A DNA stretch of 64,000 bases from JAKANT01 sp035502095 (GCA_035502095.1 DATJUX010000011.1:62001-126000), one strand, 5' to 3'. Shown: positions 33,046 through 42,185, numbered from the stretch's first letter. Translations and numbers: made by a program. The notes: a model not told the origin generated them from the letters alone.

Positions 33046-33915
33046 TCAGGTACGTGCGATCTGTCCGAACCGGCCGGACTGGTAATCGGCGAACGCTTCG
33101 TAGATCTCTTCGCGCGTGTTCATCACGAACGGGCCGTAGCGCGCGACCGGTTCGCGCACCGGCTGGCCCGCCAGCACGAGAGCCCGCGTGCCGTCCTTGG
33201 TCGCGCGCAGCCTGACCGAATCGCCCTGCGAGAGGACCGCCATGTCGCCATCGGCGACGCCGCGAACCTGCGTGCCGACCTGCAGGGCGCCGCCGAAGGT
33301 GTAGACGAACGCGGTCTGGTCCGCGGGCACGTCCAGGTTCACCTCGGCGCCGTCGTCGAGCGCGACGTCGAGGTAGGTGATCGGGATGCGGGTCTGCGCC
33401 GCGCCGGCAACGCCGAGCACCCGGCCCGCGATCACTTTGACGGTCGCGCGTCCATCCTCGCTGCGCCAGGTCGGCATGGTCGCGGCCCGGACATCCTGGT
33501 AGCGCGGCGCGATGCGCTTGTCGCGCGCGGGCAGGTTGACCCAGAGCTGGAAGCCATGCACTCGACCGCCGCGCTCCTTGATCCAGCGCGCAGGCATCTC
33601 GGAATGAATCACGCCGTCGCCCGCGGTCATCCACTGCACGTCGCCGGCGGCGATGGTGCCGCGATTGCCGGCGCTGTCCTCGTGCTCGAATTCGCCGTCG
33701 AGCATGTAGGTGACCGTCTCGAAGCCGCGATGCGGATGGTCCGGTGCGCCGACCGCCTCACCCGGGCCGTAGTCCGCCGGGCCCATCTCGTCGAGCAGCA
33801 GGAACGGATCGATGTGATCGAGCCCGGCGGTCGGGAAAGGCCGGCGGACGATGAACCCGCCCCCCTCGCGCTGACGCTGGGAATGGACGATTCGCTGGAC
33901 TTCGCGCGCAGCCAT
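33046..33915 (-). CDS. Pirin-family bicupin protein
   Basis: 289 aa. N-terminal cupin with the pirin metal site: DHPHRGFETVTYMLDGEFEHEDSAG and the WMTAGDGVIHSEM block (His, His, His, Glu ligands). FQLWVNLPARDK and the C-terminal cupin (FVYTFGGALQVG) complete it. Pirins bind Fe(II) and some have quercetinase activity or act as co-regulators. Single gene with no obvious operon partner. Confidence 0.9.
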   Translation of the reverse strand: MAAREVQRIVHSQRQREGGGFIVRRPFPTAGLDHIDPFLLLDEMGPADYGPGEAVGAPDHPHRGFETVTYMLDGEFEHEDSAGNRGTIAAGDVQWMTAGDGVIHSEMPARWIKERGGRVHGFQLWVNLPARDKRIAPRYQDVRAATMPTWRSEDGRATVKVIAGRVLGVAGAAQTRIPITYLDVALDDGAEVNLDVPADQTAFVYTFGGALQVGTQVRGVADGDMAVLSQGDSVRLRATKDGTRALVLAGQPVREPVARYGPFVMNTREEIYEAFADYQSGRFGQIART

Positions 33916-34022
33916 GGCAGCAATCCCGGTGGAGGAAGGGGGCGAGATGCGGCCGCGCCGGCCGAAATCAAGCTTCGCGGCGGTCGGGTTCGACGGATGC
34001 CGGGTTCAGCAACCTGCCGCTG

Positions 34023-34078
34023 AAAAACGAGACGCGGATCGACGCGGAAACTTCGTCATCTCCGCGCAAATCCGCGTC
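34023..34078 (-). terminator. Terminator downstream of the TPR gene
   Basis: On the minus strand, GACGCGGAT (34078-34070) pairs with ATCCGCGTC (34039-34031), with further CGCGGA/TCCGCG pairing inside, then TCGTTTTTC. It follows the TPR gene stop by ~27 nt. Similar double CGCGGAT hairpins are also seen as dispersed repeats, so REP-type origin is possible. Confidence 0.55.
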
Positions 34079-34104
34079 GAAGTTCTCTTGCTTCGTTCGC
34101 CCGA

Positions 34105-34566
34105 CTATTTCTTCCCCGCGTTGTAGTCGCTGATCGCCTTGGCCAGATCGCGATACTCCTCGCTGTTCTTGCCGGCGATGGTTTCCAGCTTGCCGAGCTG
34201 TTCGTTCGCCTTGGCGGGCTCGCCCGCCTTCAGGTAGGCGACGCCGGAATACTCCAGCGCGCCCCGGTGTTTCGGATTGATCTGCAGGGCCCGGTCGTAG
34301 GCGGCGAATGCCTCGTCCATCTTGCCCATCCAGCGCAGCGAGTAGCCGAGCATGTTGTAGGCGTCGGCGTTGTTCGGTTCGGCGGCGACGGCTTTGCGGA
34401 AACTCGCCGCCGCGGCGGGCCAGTCCTTCCGGTCGACGGCCTGCTTGCCGGCCGCGTAGTCGCGATTCACCGCGTTGGCCGCCGGAGTGCTTTCTGACTC
34501 GGCCGCCTGGGAGACGGAGCCAAGCATTGCCAGGGCCAACACTGCTGCCATCACGAGCTTCTTCAT
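34105..34566 (-). CDS. Secreted tetratricopeptide-repeat protein
   Basis: 153 aa. Signal peptide (MKKLVMAAVLALAMLGSVSQAAE) and about three TPR units, including PNNADAYNMLGYSLRWMGKMDEAFAAYDRALQINPKHRGALEYSGVAYLKAG. It is probably a periplasmic protein-protein scaffold. The Met at 34566 directly precedes the signal peptide. Partners cannot be inferred from the neighbours. Confidence 0.85.
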   Translation of the reverse strand: MKKLVMAAVLALAMLGSVSQAAESESTPAANAVNRDYAAGKQAVDRKDWPAAAASFRKAVAAEPNNADAYNMLGYSLRWMGKMDEAFAAYDRALQINPKHRGALEYSGVAYLKAGEPAKANEQLGKLETIAGKNSEEYRDLAKAISDYNAGKK

Positions 34567-34719
34567 TTCGACTCTCCCTGTGAGGTTGTCTACGCCGAGC
34601 GGGCGCAGTGCCATTACCTACGTACGGCCGGGCCGATCGGATGCAGGTTCGCGTCGAAGACCTGCGCCCGCGTCCCGACTGAGCCATCGTGTTTCCCGCA
34701 CCATCCCGGACAAGCTTCC

Positions 34720-35027
34720 ATGTCGACCTCCATCGTGCAGCACTCCGACGCCGAGCAGATCGCCTACGAGCGTGCCCGGCACAAGGTACGCCAGATCAAG
34801 GGGCTCTACGTTCACGCCAGCGTGTATTGCATCCTATGGTCGGATTGTTCCTGGTCAATTTTTTCACAGGGCGGCCTGGGTGGTTCATCTGGCCAGCGCG
34901 CGGTTGGGGTTTCGGGCTCGCGTTCCACGCCTTCGGCGTCCACGGGACTGAGGCATTGTTCGGTGCCGGATGGGAAGAACGCAAGCTGCGCGAACTGATG
35001 CAGCGCGAACGGCGCCGGGCCGGTTGA
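34720..35027 (+). pseudogene. Frameshifted 2TM-domain protein
   Basis: MSTSIVQHSDAEQIAYERARHKVRQIKGLYVHASVY in one frame and VGLFLVNFFTGRPGWF plus WGFGLAFHAFGVHGTEALFGAGWEERKL in another make together the PF13239-type 2TM domain. The break lies around 34,830-34,845, inside the first TM helix. Either a real inactivating indel or a sequencing error. Confidence 0.7.
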
Positions 35028-35061
35028 GCCGAGGGGCTGCGCCTCGAACACATTGCGCTGC

Positions 35062-35154
35062 CTGCGTACGAGGCGCGGCACCCCGGATTTCGAGCATCCG
35101 AACGGTCACCTGCTCGAGATCACCGCGCTTCAAGCAGGGCGTCAGCGAAGATGA
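35062..35154 (+). pseudogene. Scrap of a glyoxalase/VOC-family C terminus
   Basis: A 30-codon in-frame stretch ends with TPDFEHPNGHLLEITAL, resembling the D-P-x-G-x-x-L-E-I metal-ligand segment that closes VOC proteins. No matching upstream half is found. Weak support. Confidence 0.3.
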
Positions 35155-35195
35155 ACGTCGCGCCGCCGCGCCCGCCAGGAAGTGGGTGGACGCCG

Positions 35196-35606
35196 TCAGC
35201 TGAGCCGGATTTCTCCGCCCGCGGGCCCCAGGGCGCGCGGCAGCCAATGCGGTTCCAGGTCGGACGGCAGGCGCGCCCCGGCTACGTGCCCGTCGACAGA
35301 CACCATGGTGCGGCCTGTCTCCGCCGCCCACACGACGAGGCGCATCGGCGCACCGTCGAACGCGCCGTCGACGACCAACGACTGCGTCGGCCGCAGCCGA
35401 AAGCCGTTGCGTGCGGCGAGACCGCTATGGTCGATGCGCTCGATCACTTCGAAGCCGCACGACTGCGCGCACCGCTCGATGCGCTCCGCCGTTTCGGCAA
35501 CACTGAAGCGGCTGATCGACACCGGGCGCGCAGGTCCCTCCATCAATGCGACATTGGCGCCCCACCACAGGAACAGCCCCACGGTGGCTCTTTCGAAAGC
35601 AGCCAT
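35196..35606 (-). CDS. DUF302-domain protein
   Basis: 136 aa. The core CGFEVIERIDHSGLAARNGF and LRPTQSLVV matches DUF302 (idHs..A...G..l.Ptq). The start at 35606 has AAGGAG 5 nt upstream. The short hydrophobic N terminus (VGLFLWWGANVALM) may be a weak signal or only the first strand. Function of the family is unknown. Confidence 0.75.
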   Translation of the reverse strand: MAAFERATVGLFLWWGANVALMEGPARPVSISRFSVAETAERIERCAQSCGFEVIERIDHSGLAARNGFRLRPTQSLVVDGAFDGAPMRLVVWAAETGRTMVSVDGHVAGARLPSDLEPHWLPRALGPAGGEIRLS

Positions 35607-35749
35607 CCCATCTCCTTGTTGCAACTCCAAAGACCGGTTAGTCAGCGCTGCGTCTGGATCGTTCGGCGCTTTGCGAGGTTTTACCGGTTGCGCCGCTACA
35701 ATCGGATGACGCGCGCGTTACATCGAACGCGCAAACTGCCGGGCAAGCG

Positions 35750-37870
35750 ATGGTGGAGAAGGTCCTGAAGAAGGGCGACTCAGCTAGCCAATCGAGGGGT
35801 CCCAAGTCCGAGGGTCACGAGCGGTCGGGACATGCGACCAATTTTCTGCGCAACATCATTGCCGCCGATCTCGTGCGCGGCACGTACGACGCGCGCAATT
35901 GGGCCGGCAAGCCGGGCCTCTACGACCTGCACGAACATGCGCCCCCCGATCCGGCGCGCATCCGCACGCGTTTTCCGCCCGAGCCGAACGGGTACCTGCA
36001 CATCGGCCACGCGAAAAGCATCTGCCTCAATTTCGGCCTCGCCCGCGATTTCGCCGGGCGCTGCCACATGCGCTTCGACGACACCAACCCGGTCAAGGAG
36101 GACCAGGAATACGTCGATTCGATCCTCGACGCCGTGCATTGGCTCGGCTTCGACTGGGAGCACCACGGCACTCAGGGCCGCGAGACCAATCTCTATCACG
36201 CGAGCGACTATTTCGAGGAGATGTACCTCTTCGCGGAGTATCTGATCCGTACCGGCTACGCGTACGTCGACGAGCAGAGCGCGGACCAGATGCGCGAAAC
36301 ACGCGGCACGTTGACCGAACCGGGGCGCAACTCGCCGTACCGCGACCGCCCGATCGACGAGAACCTGCGCCTGTTCCGCGAGATGCGCGCCGGCAAACAC
36401 GGCGAAGGCAGCATGATCCTGCGCGCGAAGATCGACATGGCGTCGCCGAACATCAACATGCGCGACCCGGCGATCTATCGCATCCGCTTCGCCGAGCACC
36501 ACATGACCGGCGACCGCTGGGTGATCTATCCCATGTACTCGTACGCGCATCCGATCGAGGACGCGCTCGAGAACGTGACGCATTCCATCTGCACGCTGGA
36601 ATTCGAGGACCAGCGACCGTTCTACGACTGGACCCTGGAGCGCATCGTCCCGTTGGCGCGCCGGCCTCAGTTCGAGGCTGCGCAGGACCTGCTGCAAAAG
36701 ATCCACGAGGAGGGTGTCGAGGCGAGGCGCGAGTTCGCCCTGCACTGCCGGAACTTCGCCGACAAGCTCGGTGCCACGCGCTGGGAGCGGCGCGCCGAAG
36801 CGATGTTCACGTCCTGGACCCGCAACCCGGACCTGGCCGTGAACGACACCGGCGAGTTCTTCCGGCTGCTCCGCGAGCACCCGGAGAACTTCACGCCGCT
36901 CCTGCAGCAGGCGCTCGACGAGCGCAAGCCGAACCCGTTCCTGCTGCCGCACCAGCACGAGTTCAATCGTCTGAATCTCACCTACGTGGTGATGAGCAAA
37001 AGAAAGCTTATTCAGCTGGTGGAGGAACGGCGCGTCGACGGCTGGGACGATCCGCGCATGCCCACGCTGGTCGGCCTGCGTCGGCGCGGATACACCCCGC
37101 AGGCGATCCAGCTCTTCAACGACCGGATCGGCGTGAGCAAAAGCCTGCAATGGATCGACTATGCGGTGCTCGAGCAGGCGCTGCGTGACGACCTCGATGG
37201 GCGCGCGCCGCGTGCGACCGCAGTACTGCGCCCGATCCGCCTGATCATCGACAACTGTCCGGCCGATCGCCGCGAGGACTGCGTGTTCCCCGTCCATCCG
37301 CAGAGGCCGGAACTAGGCGTCCGCACGATCGCCTTCGCGCGCGAGTTGTGGATCGAGGCGGAAGACTTCATGGAAAACGCGCCCGCCGATTTTTTTCGCC
37401 TTGCTCTCGGCGCGGACGGCGCGCCGGGCCAGCCGGTCCGGCTGCGCCTTGCGTACGTCGTGCGCGCCACCTCGGTCGAAAAGGACGACGCGGGTCGCGT
37501 CGTGGCCGTGCACGCGCAATACCTGCCCGATACGCGCAGCGGCACGGCGGGCGCCAACAGTGTCAAGACCAAGGCCGCGATCCACTGGCTACCCATCGCC
37601 GACAGCGTTGCGGCCGAGGTGCGCATTTATGACAGGCTGTTCATCGATCCGCAGCCGGATGCGGGGGGAAAGGACTTCCGCACGCTGCTCAACGCGCAGT
37701 CCAAGCAGGTGCTGGTGGCACAAGTCGAGCCCACGCTCGCGAACGCACAAGCCGACGACAGGTTCCAGTTCGAGCGCAACGGCTACTTCGTCGCCGACCG
37801 ACGCGACCACACGCGCGAGCGCCCGGTGTTCAACCTTGCGGTCTCATTGAAGGATTCCTGGAGCAAGTAG
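35750..37870 (+). CDS. glnS: Glutaminyl-tRNA synthetase with large internal insertion
   Basis: 706 aa, against 554 in E. coli. Class I signatures are intact: FPPEPNGYLHIGHAKSICLNF (HIGH), the MRFDDTNP block, YVVMSKRKL (KMSKS-type loop) and a complete C-terminal anticodon-binding barrel ending PVFNLAVSLKDSW. Two extras stand out: ~22 residues between the TNFLRNII start and the HIGH region, and ~100 residues (about 300-400) between DWTLERI and HQHEFNRLNLTY, directly before the KMSKS loop. The insertion is predicted helical (for example VEARREFALHCRNFADKLG). The enzyme charges tRNA-Gln; the insertion role is unknown. The frame is continuous, so it is not a pseudogene. Confidence 0.93.
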   Translation: MVEKVLKKGDSASQSRGPKSEGHERSGHATNFLRNIIAADLVRGTYDARNWAGKPGLYDLHEHAPPDPARIRTRFPPEPNGYLHIGHAKSICLNFGLARDFAGRCHMRFDDTNPVKEDQEYVDSILDAVHWLGFDWEHHGTQGRETNLYHASDYFEEMYLFAEYLIRTGYAYVDEQSADQMRETRGTLTEPGRNSPYRDRPIDENLRLFREMRAGKHGEGSMILRAKIDMASPNINMRDPAIYRIRFAEHHMTGDRWVIYPMYSYAHPIEDALENVTHSICTLEFEDQRPFYDWTLERIVPLARRPQFEAAQDLLQKIHEEGVEARREFALHCRNFADKLGATRWERRAEAMFTSWTRNPDLAVNDTGEFFRLLREHPENFTPLLQQALDERKPNPFLLPHQHEFNRLNLTYVVMSKRKLIQLVEERRVDGWDDPRMPTLVGLRRRGYTPQAIQLFNDRIGVSKSLQWIDYAVLEQALRDDLDGRAPRATAVLRPIRLIIDNCPADRREDCVFPVHPQRPELGVRTIAFARELWIEAEDFMENAPADFFRLALGADGAPGQPVRLRLAYVVRATSVEKDDAGRVVAVHAQYLPDTRSGTAGANSVKTKAAIHWLPIADSVAAEVRIYDRLFIDPQPDAGGKDFRTLLNAQSKQVLVAQVEPTLANAQADDRFQFERNGYFVADRRDHTRERPVFNLAVSLKDSWSK

Positions 37871-37890
37871 CGGCCGGGACAACCAAAAGC

Positions 37891-37921
37891 AAAAAGCCCG
37901 GCACGAGCCGGGCTTTTTTTG
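37891..37921 (+). terminator. Rho-independent terminator after glnS
   Basis: AAAGCCCGGC - ACGA - GCCGGGCTTT followed by an unbroken T run; a strong intrinsic terminator starting ~20 nt after the stop codon. Confidence 0.95.
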
Positions 37922-37973
37922 CCGCGCACGCGGCGCAGCGGGACCGGAACGCCGCGCCTTCCGGCGCAGCTGC

Positions 37974-38144
37974 TCAGTTCACTGCGGTGGCGGTGATGAC
38001 GACGCGCTCGAGCGCGATGAGGTCGGTGTTGGCGGTGGCGCTGCCCGATTGCATGGCCAGCACGGTGCTCCCCAGAACGGCGCTGCTCATCAGGACGGAG
38101 AAGACGAAACCGGCGATGCGGGTCTGGGTCGAGGTCTTGTTCAT
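37974..38144 (-). CDS. Small hydrophobic exported protein
   Basis: 56 aa: MNKTSTQTRIAGFVFSVLMS start, one hydrophobic segment that could be a signal peptide or TM helix, then a short tail LIALERVVITATAVN. A GGACCG-type site precedes the ATG. Similar tiny proteins with an ERVV(I/V) tail are scattered in betaproteobacteria; no function known to me. It faces the glnS terminator. Confidence 0.55.
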   Translation of the reverse strand: MNKTSTQTRIAGFVFSVLMSSAVLGSTVLAMQSGSATANTDLIALERVVITATAVN

Positions 38145-38421
38145 GATCGGTCCTTTCGGTGCGGGTTGTCGTGTTGCGATGGAGCGCACTGTAGGTACCG
38201 GCCGCGGGCCGCGCGAGGGACTTGCGACGGATCGCGCGTTTAGCGGATTGAATTGCAAAGAGAAGTTCGTCGCGCCGGGGGTCGTCATTCCCGCCCATGC
38301 GCGCTTTTGGCCGTTTCATCGCGCCCGGCGACATTCCAGCCCGGTTTTCGCCGTCGCGGCGCGTTGGCGTCCGCGGACCCATTTCGGCCCGGTTGCAGGA
38401 AAAGCGGCTGCAAGACAGTGA

Positions 38422-38841
38422 CCGGACGTCGCAGAGAGGCGCACTTTTCCCGGCCGATTCGGCCAGACGGCGATCTTCTCTGCGTTCCACTATGGGCTCT
38501 TTCATGCTGGTTATCTGCTCTTCCTGACCGCACTCGCCAAGCAAGCGCCGATGTTCGACGGCTGGTTCTGGCTGTGCGCGATCGGGTTCGGACTCGATCA
38601 CGTCTGGCCGTGTCGCGAGCGCGTCGCGCTGGACCGGCAGGCGACGCCGAACATCGGCACGCTGATGTTCACGCCCTACCTGCGCATCCTGCCCATGCAC
38701 CTGACGATCGTGCTCGGCGCCCTCTTCATCAATACCGCCGCGGGAATGGTCCTGTTCGGCGTCCTGAAGGCGCTCGCCGACCTCGCGATGCACTTCGTGG
38801 AGCGCGCCCAAGCGCACCAGGCGGTTGCAGCTCAGACGTAG
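38422..38841 (+). pseudogene. N-truncated DUF6498-like membrane protein remnant
   Basis: The open frame directly after a stop at 38419-38421 encodes FGQTAIFSAFHYGLFHAGYL, then MFDGWFWLCAIGFGLDHVW and two hydrophobic helices (LRILPMHLTIVLGALFI, GMVLFGVLKALADLAMHF). This looks like the C-terminal half of a DUF6498 multi-pass protein. No start codon or N-terminal helices are found in the ~280 bases upstream (38145-38421), which otherwise hold nothing I can identify. Confidence 0.5.
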
Positions 38842-39001
38842 CGGAACATCAGCAGCGCGAGCGCGGCCGAGTCGATCGTCGCGCGTGGTTGCGATCCGCA
38901 ACACGCCGCGCCGCGGCGCGCCGCGCGGGACGCGCCACTCCCAGACCATCATGGGCGAAGATCTTGCGGTAGTGGTCGAGCGTGGACTGGTTAGAGCCGA
39001 C

Positions 39002-40591
39002 TCAGAGGGCGGCATCGACGGCGGGTCGCGCCATGGCCGCGAGCGAGTCGGCGACCGCCGAGCACTGCTCCGCGCTGTAGTGCAGGCCGAGCTTGCTGCG
39101 GCGCCAGAGCACGTCGGCGGCGGCCAGGGCCCATTCTTCGCGCCGCAGGTAGGCCAGTTCGGCTTCGAACAGGCCGGGCGCGGCCTCGCCCCCGAGGTCG
39201 GCCGCCGATCGGGCGGCGCCGAGAAGCAGGTCGACGCGGCTGCCGTAGGCGCGCGCCAGGCGATGCGCAACATCGGGCGCGAGCCACTCGCAGCGACGGC
39301 GCAACTCTTGGACGAAGCGCGCGAAGTCGCGGTCGGGCCGGGTCGGCCGGCCGATCCAGCCCGAAAGATCGCCGCCCGGCAGGTACGCGCCGCGGCTCCA
39401 GGCGGCCCGGCGTTCGCCGAGCAAGCTGACGATCGCATCGCCCGCTTCTTCGGCGAGCTTGCGGAAGGTCGTGATCTTGCCGCCCCAGACGCTCAGCAGC
39501 GGTGCCGCGTCGGTGTTGGTCTCGAGCAGGTAGTCGCGTGTTACCGCGGAGGCGTCACCGCTGCGGTCGTCGAGCAGCGGGCGCACGCCGCAGTAGCTCC
39601 ACACGACGTCGATCGGCGTGACGGCGCGCGCGAAATAGCGGCTCGCCTGTTCGCAGAGGTACGCGACCTCGTCGGCGTCGACGTGCGCCGACTCGGGCGC
39701 GCCATCGATCTCGATATCCGTGGTGCCGATGAGCGTGAAGTCCTCCTCGTAGGGGATGGCGAAGATGATGCGCTTGTCGGGGTTCTGGAAGATGTAGGCA
39801 AAGGCATGCGCGAACAGGCGCGGCACCACGATGTGGCTGCCCTTGACCAGCCGCAGGCTGCGAGTGGCGAGGGCTTCGCCATGGGCCGGCGTAGCGACGC
39901 GGCGCAGAAAACTCTCGGCCCACGGACCGGCGGCATTGACGAGAGCGCGCGCGGCGACGGTCGCGGTCGCTCCGCCGGCCCGCCGCAACGTCACGGCCCA
40001 CCCGGTCGCGGCACGGGCGGCCGCGATGCACTCGCAACGCGTGAGAACGGTCGCGCCGCGCGCGCGTGCGTCGATCGCGTTGAGCACGACCAGGCGCGCA
40101 TCGTCGACCCATCCGTCCGAGTACTCGAAGCCTCTGCTGTACTCCGCCTTCAGCGGCGCACCCGCCGGATGCGCGCGCAAGTCGATCGCGCGGCTTGCCG
40201 GCAACACCTCGCGCCGGGCCAGGTGGTCGTACAGAAACACGCCGAGCCGGATCAGCCACGCCGGGCGCATCGACGGGTCGTGCGGCATCACGAACCGCAG
40301 CGGCCGCATGATGTGCGGTGCGCTCTTCAGCAGGACCTCGCGCTCCTGCAACGCCTTGCGCACCAGCCCGAATTCGTAGTGCTCGAGGTAGCGCAGGCCG
40401 CCGTGGATCAGCTTGGTGCTCGACGACGACGTGTGTTGCGCCAGGTCGTCCTTCTCCGCGAGCACGACCGCCAGGCCGCGCCCTGAAAGATCGCGCGCGA
40501 TGCCCGCCCCGTTGATGCCGCCGCCGACGACGAGGACATCGCAGCGCGCCGGCAAGGCGAGCCCGGGTCGTCCATCGGCGGCGGGGGTCAT
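39002..40591 (-). CDS. glpD: Aerobic glycerol-3-phosphate dehydrogenase
   Basis: 529 aa. FAD motif DVLVVGGGINGAGIARDLSGRG, then SSSSTKLIHGGLRYLEHYEFGLV, FAIPYEEDFTLIGTTDIEID and WSYCGVRPLLDD, all typical of GlpD. The enzyme sits on the inner membrane, oxidises glycerol-3-phosphate to dihydroxyacetone phosphate and reduces quinone. It is divergent from glpR with TTCG-type repeats between. The Met at 40591 gives the usual ~15-residue lead into the FAD fold. Confidence 0.92.
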   Translation of the reverse strand: MTPAADGRPGLALPARCDVLVVGGGINGAGIARDLSGRGLAVVLAEKDDLAQHTSSSSTKLIHGGLRYLEHYEFGLVRKALQEREVLLKSAPHIMRPLRFVMPHDPSMRPAWLIRLGVFLYDHLARREVLPASRAIDLRAHPAGAPLKAEYSRGFEYSDGWVDDARLVVLNAIDARARGATVLTRCECIAAARAATGWAVTLRRAGGATATVAARALVNAAGPWAESFLRRVATPAHGEALATRSLRLVKGSHIVVPRLFAHAFAYIFQNPDKRIIFAIPYEEDFTLIGTTDIEIDGAPESAHVDADEVAYLCEQASRYFARAVTPIDVVWSYCGVRPLLDDRSGDASAVTRDYLLETNTDAAPLLSVWGGKITTFRKLAEEAGDAIVSLLGERRAAWSRGAYLPGGDLSGWIGRPTRPDRDFARFVQELRRRCEWLAPDVAHRLARAYGSRVDLLLGAARSAADLGGEAAPGLFEAELAYLRREEWALAAADVLWRRSKLGLHYSAEQCSAVADSLAAMARPAVDAAL

Positions 40592-40646
40592 CGACGCGTG
40601 ATCGTGAAGCCCGTTCCGGGCGCGGGGTGGGAATATAGACGGTTCA

Positions 40647-40675
40647 GTTCGTTTTTGCGCGATTCGTTTCGTTTT
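40647..40675. promoter_or_regulatory. Putative GlpR operator (TTCG repeats)
   Basis: Three TTCG elements (40648-40651, 40663-40666, 40668-40671) with flanking T runs (CGTTTTTG, CGTTTTAG) lie between divergent glpD and glpR. DeoR-type GlpR proteins in proteobacteria recognise TTCG-containing repeats. The AT-rich patch stands out from the GC-rich surroundings. Confidence 0.5.
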
Positions 40676-40686
40676 AGACTGGACCC

Positions 40687-41463
40687 ATGACACCCAATCC
40701 ACGTCAGGCGGGGCTCCTGGACGAGGTCCGGGCGCGCGGCACGGCTTCCGTCGAGGCGCTGGCGGCGAAGTTCGGCGTGACCCTGCAGACGGTGCGCCGC
40801 GATGTGCAGCGGCTGGCGGAAGCGGGGCTGGTCGCGCGCTACCACGGCGGCGTGCGCATTCCGAGTTCGACCACGGAAAACATCGGTTATCGGCAGCGCC
40901 AGACGCTGCTCGGCGACGAGAAGAAGCGCATCGCGAAGGCGGTCGCGTCGGCGCTTGCCGCGCGATTTCCCGATGGCTGTTCACTGATCCTCAACATCGG
41001 CACCACGACCGAGGCCGTCGCCCGCGAGCTGGTCGCGGCGCGCAACCTGCGAGTGGTCACCAACAACCTCAACGTCGCTGCGATCCTCTCCGACAACCCC
41101 GATTGCGAGGTGATCGTGGCCGGGGGCGTGGTGCGTGGTCGTGACCGCGGCATCGTCGGCGAGGCCACGGTCGACCTCATCTGCCAGTTCAAGGTCGACG
41201 TCGGGCTGATCGGCATCTCCGGCATCGAAGCCGACGGCACGTTGCGCGACTTCGACTACCGCGAGGTGAAGGTCGCGCGCGCGATCCTCGAGCACTCGCG
41301 CGAGGTGTGGCTTGCCGCCGATCACTCGAAGTTCAATCGGCCGGCGATGGTCGAGCTGGCCAGCATCGACCAGATCGACATGCTGTTCACGGACAAGCCG
41401 CCGCCGGCCGAGTTCAATGTGCAGCTCGAACAAGGCGGCGTCGAACTCGTCATTGCGCGGTGA
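40687..41463 (+). CDS. glpR: DeoR/GlpR-family transcriptional regulator
   Basis: 258 aa. N-terminal HTH (SVEALAAKFGVTLQTVRRDVQRLAEAGLVARYHGGV) and a sugar-phosphate-binding C-terminal domain with LILNIGTTTEAVARELV, VVTNNLNVAAIL, VIVAGGVVR and WLAADHSKFNRPAMV. Divergence from glpD makes it the likely glycerol-3-phosphate-responsive repressor. Confidence 0.88.
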   Translation: MTPNPRQAGLLDEVRARGTASVEALAAKFGVTLQTVRRDVQRLAEAGLVARYHGGVRIPSSTTENIGYRQRQTLLGDEKKRIAKAVASALAARFPDGCSLILNIGTTTEAVARELVAARNLRVVTNNLNVAAILSDNPDCEVIVAGGVVRGRDRGIVGEATVDLICQFKVDVGLIGISGIEADGTLRDFDYREVKVARAILEHSREVWLAADHSKFNRPAMVELASIDQIDMLFTDKPPPAEFNVQLEQGGVELVIAR

Positions 41464-41567
41464 CGGGCGCCCGTTACGAGGTTACGTGCACGGCTCCCTT
41501 CCGTGCGTGAGCGTCGCCGCTAGGGCCGCGTGTACATTTTCGCGGTCGCCTGGTCCCGGAGATGCCG

Positions 41568-42185
41568 ATGTCGCGCCGTCCGCTGCTTCACTTGTTGCTC
41601 GCGATCGGATGCGCTGCTTTCACGCTGGCGGCGTCGGCGCAGCCGCTCCCGGGCACTGCGGCTCCTGCATTCACGCTCACCGATGTCACGGGCAAGCGCG
41701 TGCAGCTGGCCGACTTTCGCGGCCGGTACGTCGTGCTCGAGTGGAACAACCCGTCGTGTCCGTTCGTCCAGAAGCACTACGACAGCGGCAACATGCAGGC
41801 CCTGCAGAAGCGCTTCACGAGCGCGAACGTGGCGTGGCTGACCATCAACTCGACGGCGATGTCGCACCGCGAGTTTCGCGCGCCGGCCGATCTTGCGGCC
41901 TGGATGAAGGAGCGTGGCGGCGCACCGACCGCGCTGATGCTCGACCCCGACGGCACGGTCGGGCGCGCCTACGACGCGCGCGCCACCCCGCACATGTTCG
42001 TGATCGACCCGAAGGGCACGCTCATCTACTCCGGCGCGATCGACGACAAGCGCAGCAGCGATCCCGCTGACGTGAACACGGCCAAGAATTACGTCGTGGC
42101 CGCACTGGACGATGCGATGGCCGGGCGCCCGGTTGGTATCGCCCACACGCAGGCGTACGGCTGCTCCATCAAGTACTCCGACTGA
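41568..42185 (+). CDS. Exported thioredoxin-fold/peroxiredoxin-like protein
   Basis: 205 aa. Signal peptide ending ASAQP, an AhpC/TSA-like FTLTDVTGKRVQLADFRGRYVVLEWNNPSCPFVQKHY, and HMFVIDPKGTLIYSGAIDD. The active-site segment has a single Cys (NPSCPFV) in place of a thioredoxin CXXC. This subgroup is common as 'redoxin domain' proteins. ATG at 41568 chosen because GGAG lies 6 nt upstream. Confidence 0.8.
   Translation: MSRRPLLHLLLAIGCAAFTLAASAQPLPGTAAPAFTLTDVTGKRVQLADFRGRYVVLEWNNPSCPFVQKHYDSGNMQALQKRFTSANVAWLTINSTAMSHREFRAPADLAAWMKERGGAPTALMLDPDGTVGRAYDARATPHMFVIDPKGTLIYSGAIDDKRSSDPADVNTAKNYVVAALDDAMAGRPVGIAHTQAYGCSIKYSD

Noticed and set aside
38281..38340. Second copy of the GTCATTCC palindromic repeat
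   Set aside because: Only a GTCATTCC start is shared; no matching right arm was found.
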